Shown piece by piece: positions 14,232 through 14,647 of a DNA stretch of 14,647 nt. The notes under the pieces were generated by a model, which was not told the origin of the DNA, did not search any database, and was given only the letters and a program-made list of their open reading frames with translations. The DNA lies in contig JADFOU010000016.1 of NCBI GenBank assembly GCA_022562655.1, positions 1 through 14,647 of the forward strand, in the 5' to 3' direction. The DNA is from a candidate division TA06 bacterium. Its GTDB lineage: Bacteria > Hydrothermota > DG-26 > E44-bin18 > JADFOU01. How positions within the stretch are numbered: the first letter of the stretch is position 1; every line of letters begins with the position of its first letter. The position numbers and the translations under genes are program-made.

Positions 14232-14254
14232 ATTTCAATAGAAAATGAAGAACG

Positions 14255-14305
14255 GTGAATTATAAATTCAGAATTCACTATCCTCCATTCTCAATTCGCA
14301 ATTCT
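14255..14305. repeat. GAATT-type low-complexity inverted repeat
   Basis: GAATTATAAATTCAGAATTC (from about 14257) and the stretch CATTCTCAATTCGCAATTC (about 14286-14304) are imperfect reverse complements built from AATTC units. They lie directly after the LysM stop codon. A similar unit is translated inside the propeller gene near 4203-4233. Confidence 0.45.
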
Positions 14306-14647
14306 TCAGGGTCGGGGGATATTGTAGACCTGTCCTGGATAAATGCGGTTTGGGTTGTCTCCAATGATATCCCGATTCGCCCTGTAGATCTCAATCCAGC
14401 GGGCGTAGTAGCCGTGGCCGTAGACATCATCATATTCGGCCAGTTTTGCAAGCCAGTCTCCCCTCACGACCGTGTAGGTATCCATGCCTGCCTGCATGGC
14501 AAGCTCTTCCTCACAGGCGACTATTTTTTGATCCAAATCTCGGATCATCTTCCTCAACTCTTCAATCTTCCCCTGCTCCTTATCAATCATAGCCTGAGCC
14601 GCATCTGCCCTCTGCTGGTAACCGGCGATGAGTTCCATGGACTCTTC
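14306..14647 (-). CDS. LysM-domain protein with coiled coil (5' end beyond window)
   Basis: The frame is open to the right edge of the window, so only the C-terminal 113 residues are seen. The ATG at 14638 is internal unless proven otherwise. The first half is a charged heptad-like stretch (KIEELRKMIRDLDQKIVACEEE), probably a coiled coil. The second half is a LysM module: YTVVRGDWLAKLAEY, then WIEIYRANRDII and a final NRIYPGQVYNIPRP. LysM modules bind N-acetylglucosamine in peptidoglycan, so the protein is likely exported to the cell wall or periplasm, but its signal peptide would lie outside the window. A terminator follows the stop codon. The gene appears separate from the phoH group. Confidence 0.85.
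   Translation of the reverse strand, partial: EESMELIAGYQQRADAAQAMIDKEQGKIEELRKMIRDLDQKIVACEEELAMQAGMDTYTVVRGDWLAKLAEYDDVYGHGYYARWIEIYRANRDIIGDNPNRIYPGQVYNIPRP

Noticed and set aside
14080..14238. N-terminal extension of PhoH by 53 residues in the same open frame
   Set aside because: The added residues do not resemble the family, and the DNA contains the leader hairpin and part of the terminator of the upstream gene. The ATG at 14079 gives a standard-length protein.
1..14647. tRNA, rRNA, riboswitch, integrase, transposase or phage genes
   Set aside because: I looked on both strands and saw no cloverleaf, conserved rRNA stretch, known riboswitch core or mobile-element enzyme.

Overview
The window looks like chromosomal DNA from an uncultured bacterium, probably one with two membranes. 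The lineage cannot be fixed from sequence alone. The best clue is a secreted beta-propeller protein ending in a Por/T9SS-type sorting tail (NHPNPF motif and PGIYFYRL end), which is typical of Bacteroidetes-related and several candidate phyla. A second trait is the many short palindromic or low-complexity repeats, both between genes and, in frame, inside genes.

Left part, + strand (1-4627). After an AT-rich edge with a possible gene tail come a JAMM metallopeptidase of the Mec+ type and a three-domain protein (CysO/MoaD-like sulfur carrier, MoeB/ThiF-type E1, rhodanese). Together these resemble the mycobacterial Mec-CysO-MoeZ route of protein-bound thiocarboxylate cysteine synthesis, with the carrier and its E1 fused. 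A hairpin terminator follows. Next is a secreted protein with eight SBBP-type repeats, a CARDB-like region and a sorting tail, followed by a strong hairpin and a 15-bp perfect palindrome. About 300 bp of repeat debris (4704-5012) separates the + strand genes from the - strand genes.

Right part, all - strand, read from right to left. The 3' end of a LysM coiled-coil protein closes with a terminator. Then follow phoH, a 7TM-HD c-di-AMP phosphodiesterase (PgpH type), ybeY, and two tandem CNNM/CorC-family membrane proteins. This is an expanded form of the common phoH-ybeY-corC cluster. After it come trkA and trkH, a potassium uptake pair with different arginine codon use. The open reading frame for ybeY stops just after the first active-site histidine, where a palindromic repeat begins, so the nuclease is probably broken.

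The most unusual theme is repeat-derived sequence translated in frame at domain boundaries and surface loops: both linkers of the sulfur-carrier fusion, two places in the sorting tail and one or two places in a CNNM protein. One copy has also ended ybeY. This resembles the Rickettsia palindromic elements in behaviour but not in sequence, and it would be the main thing to test across the genome.
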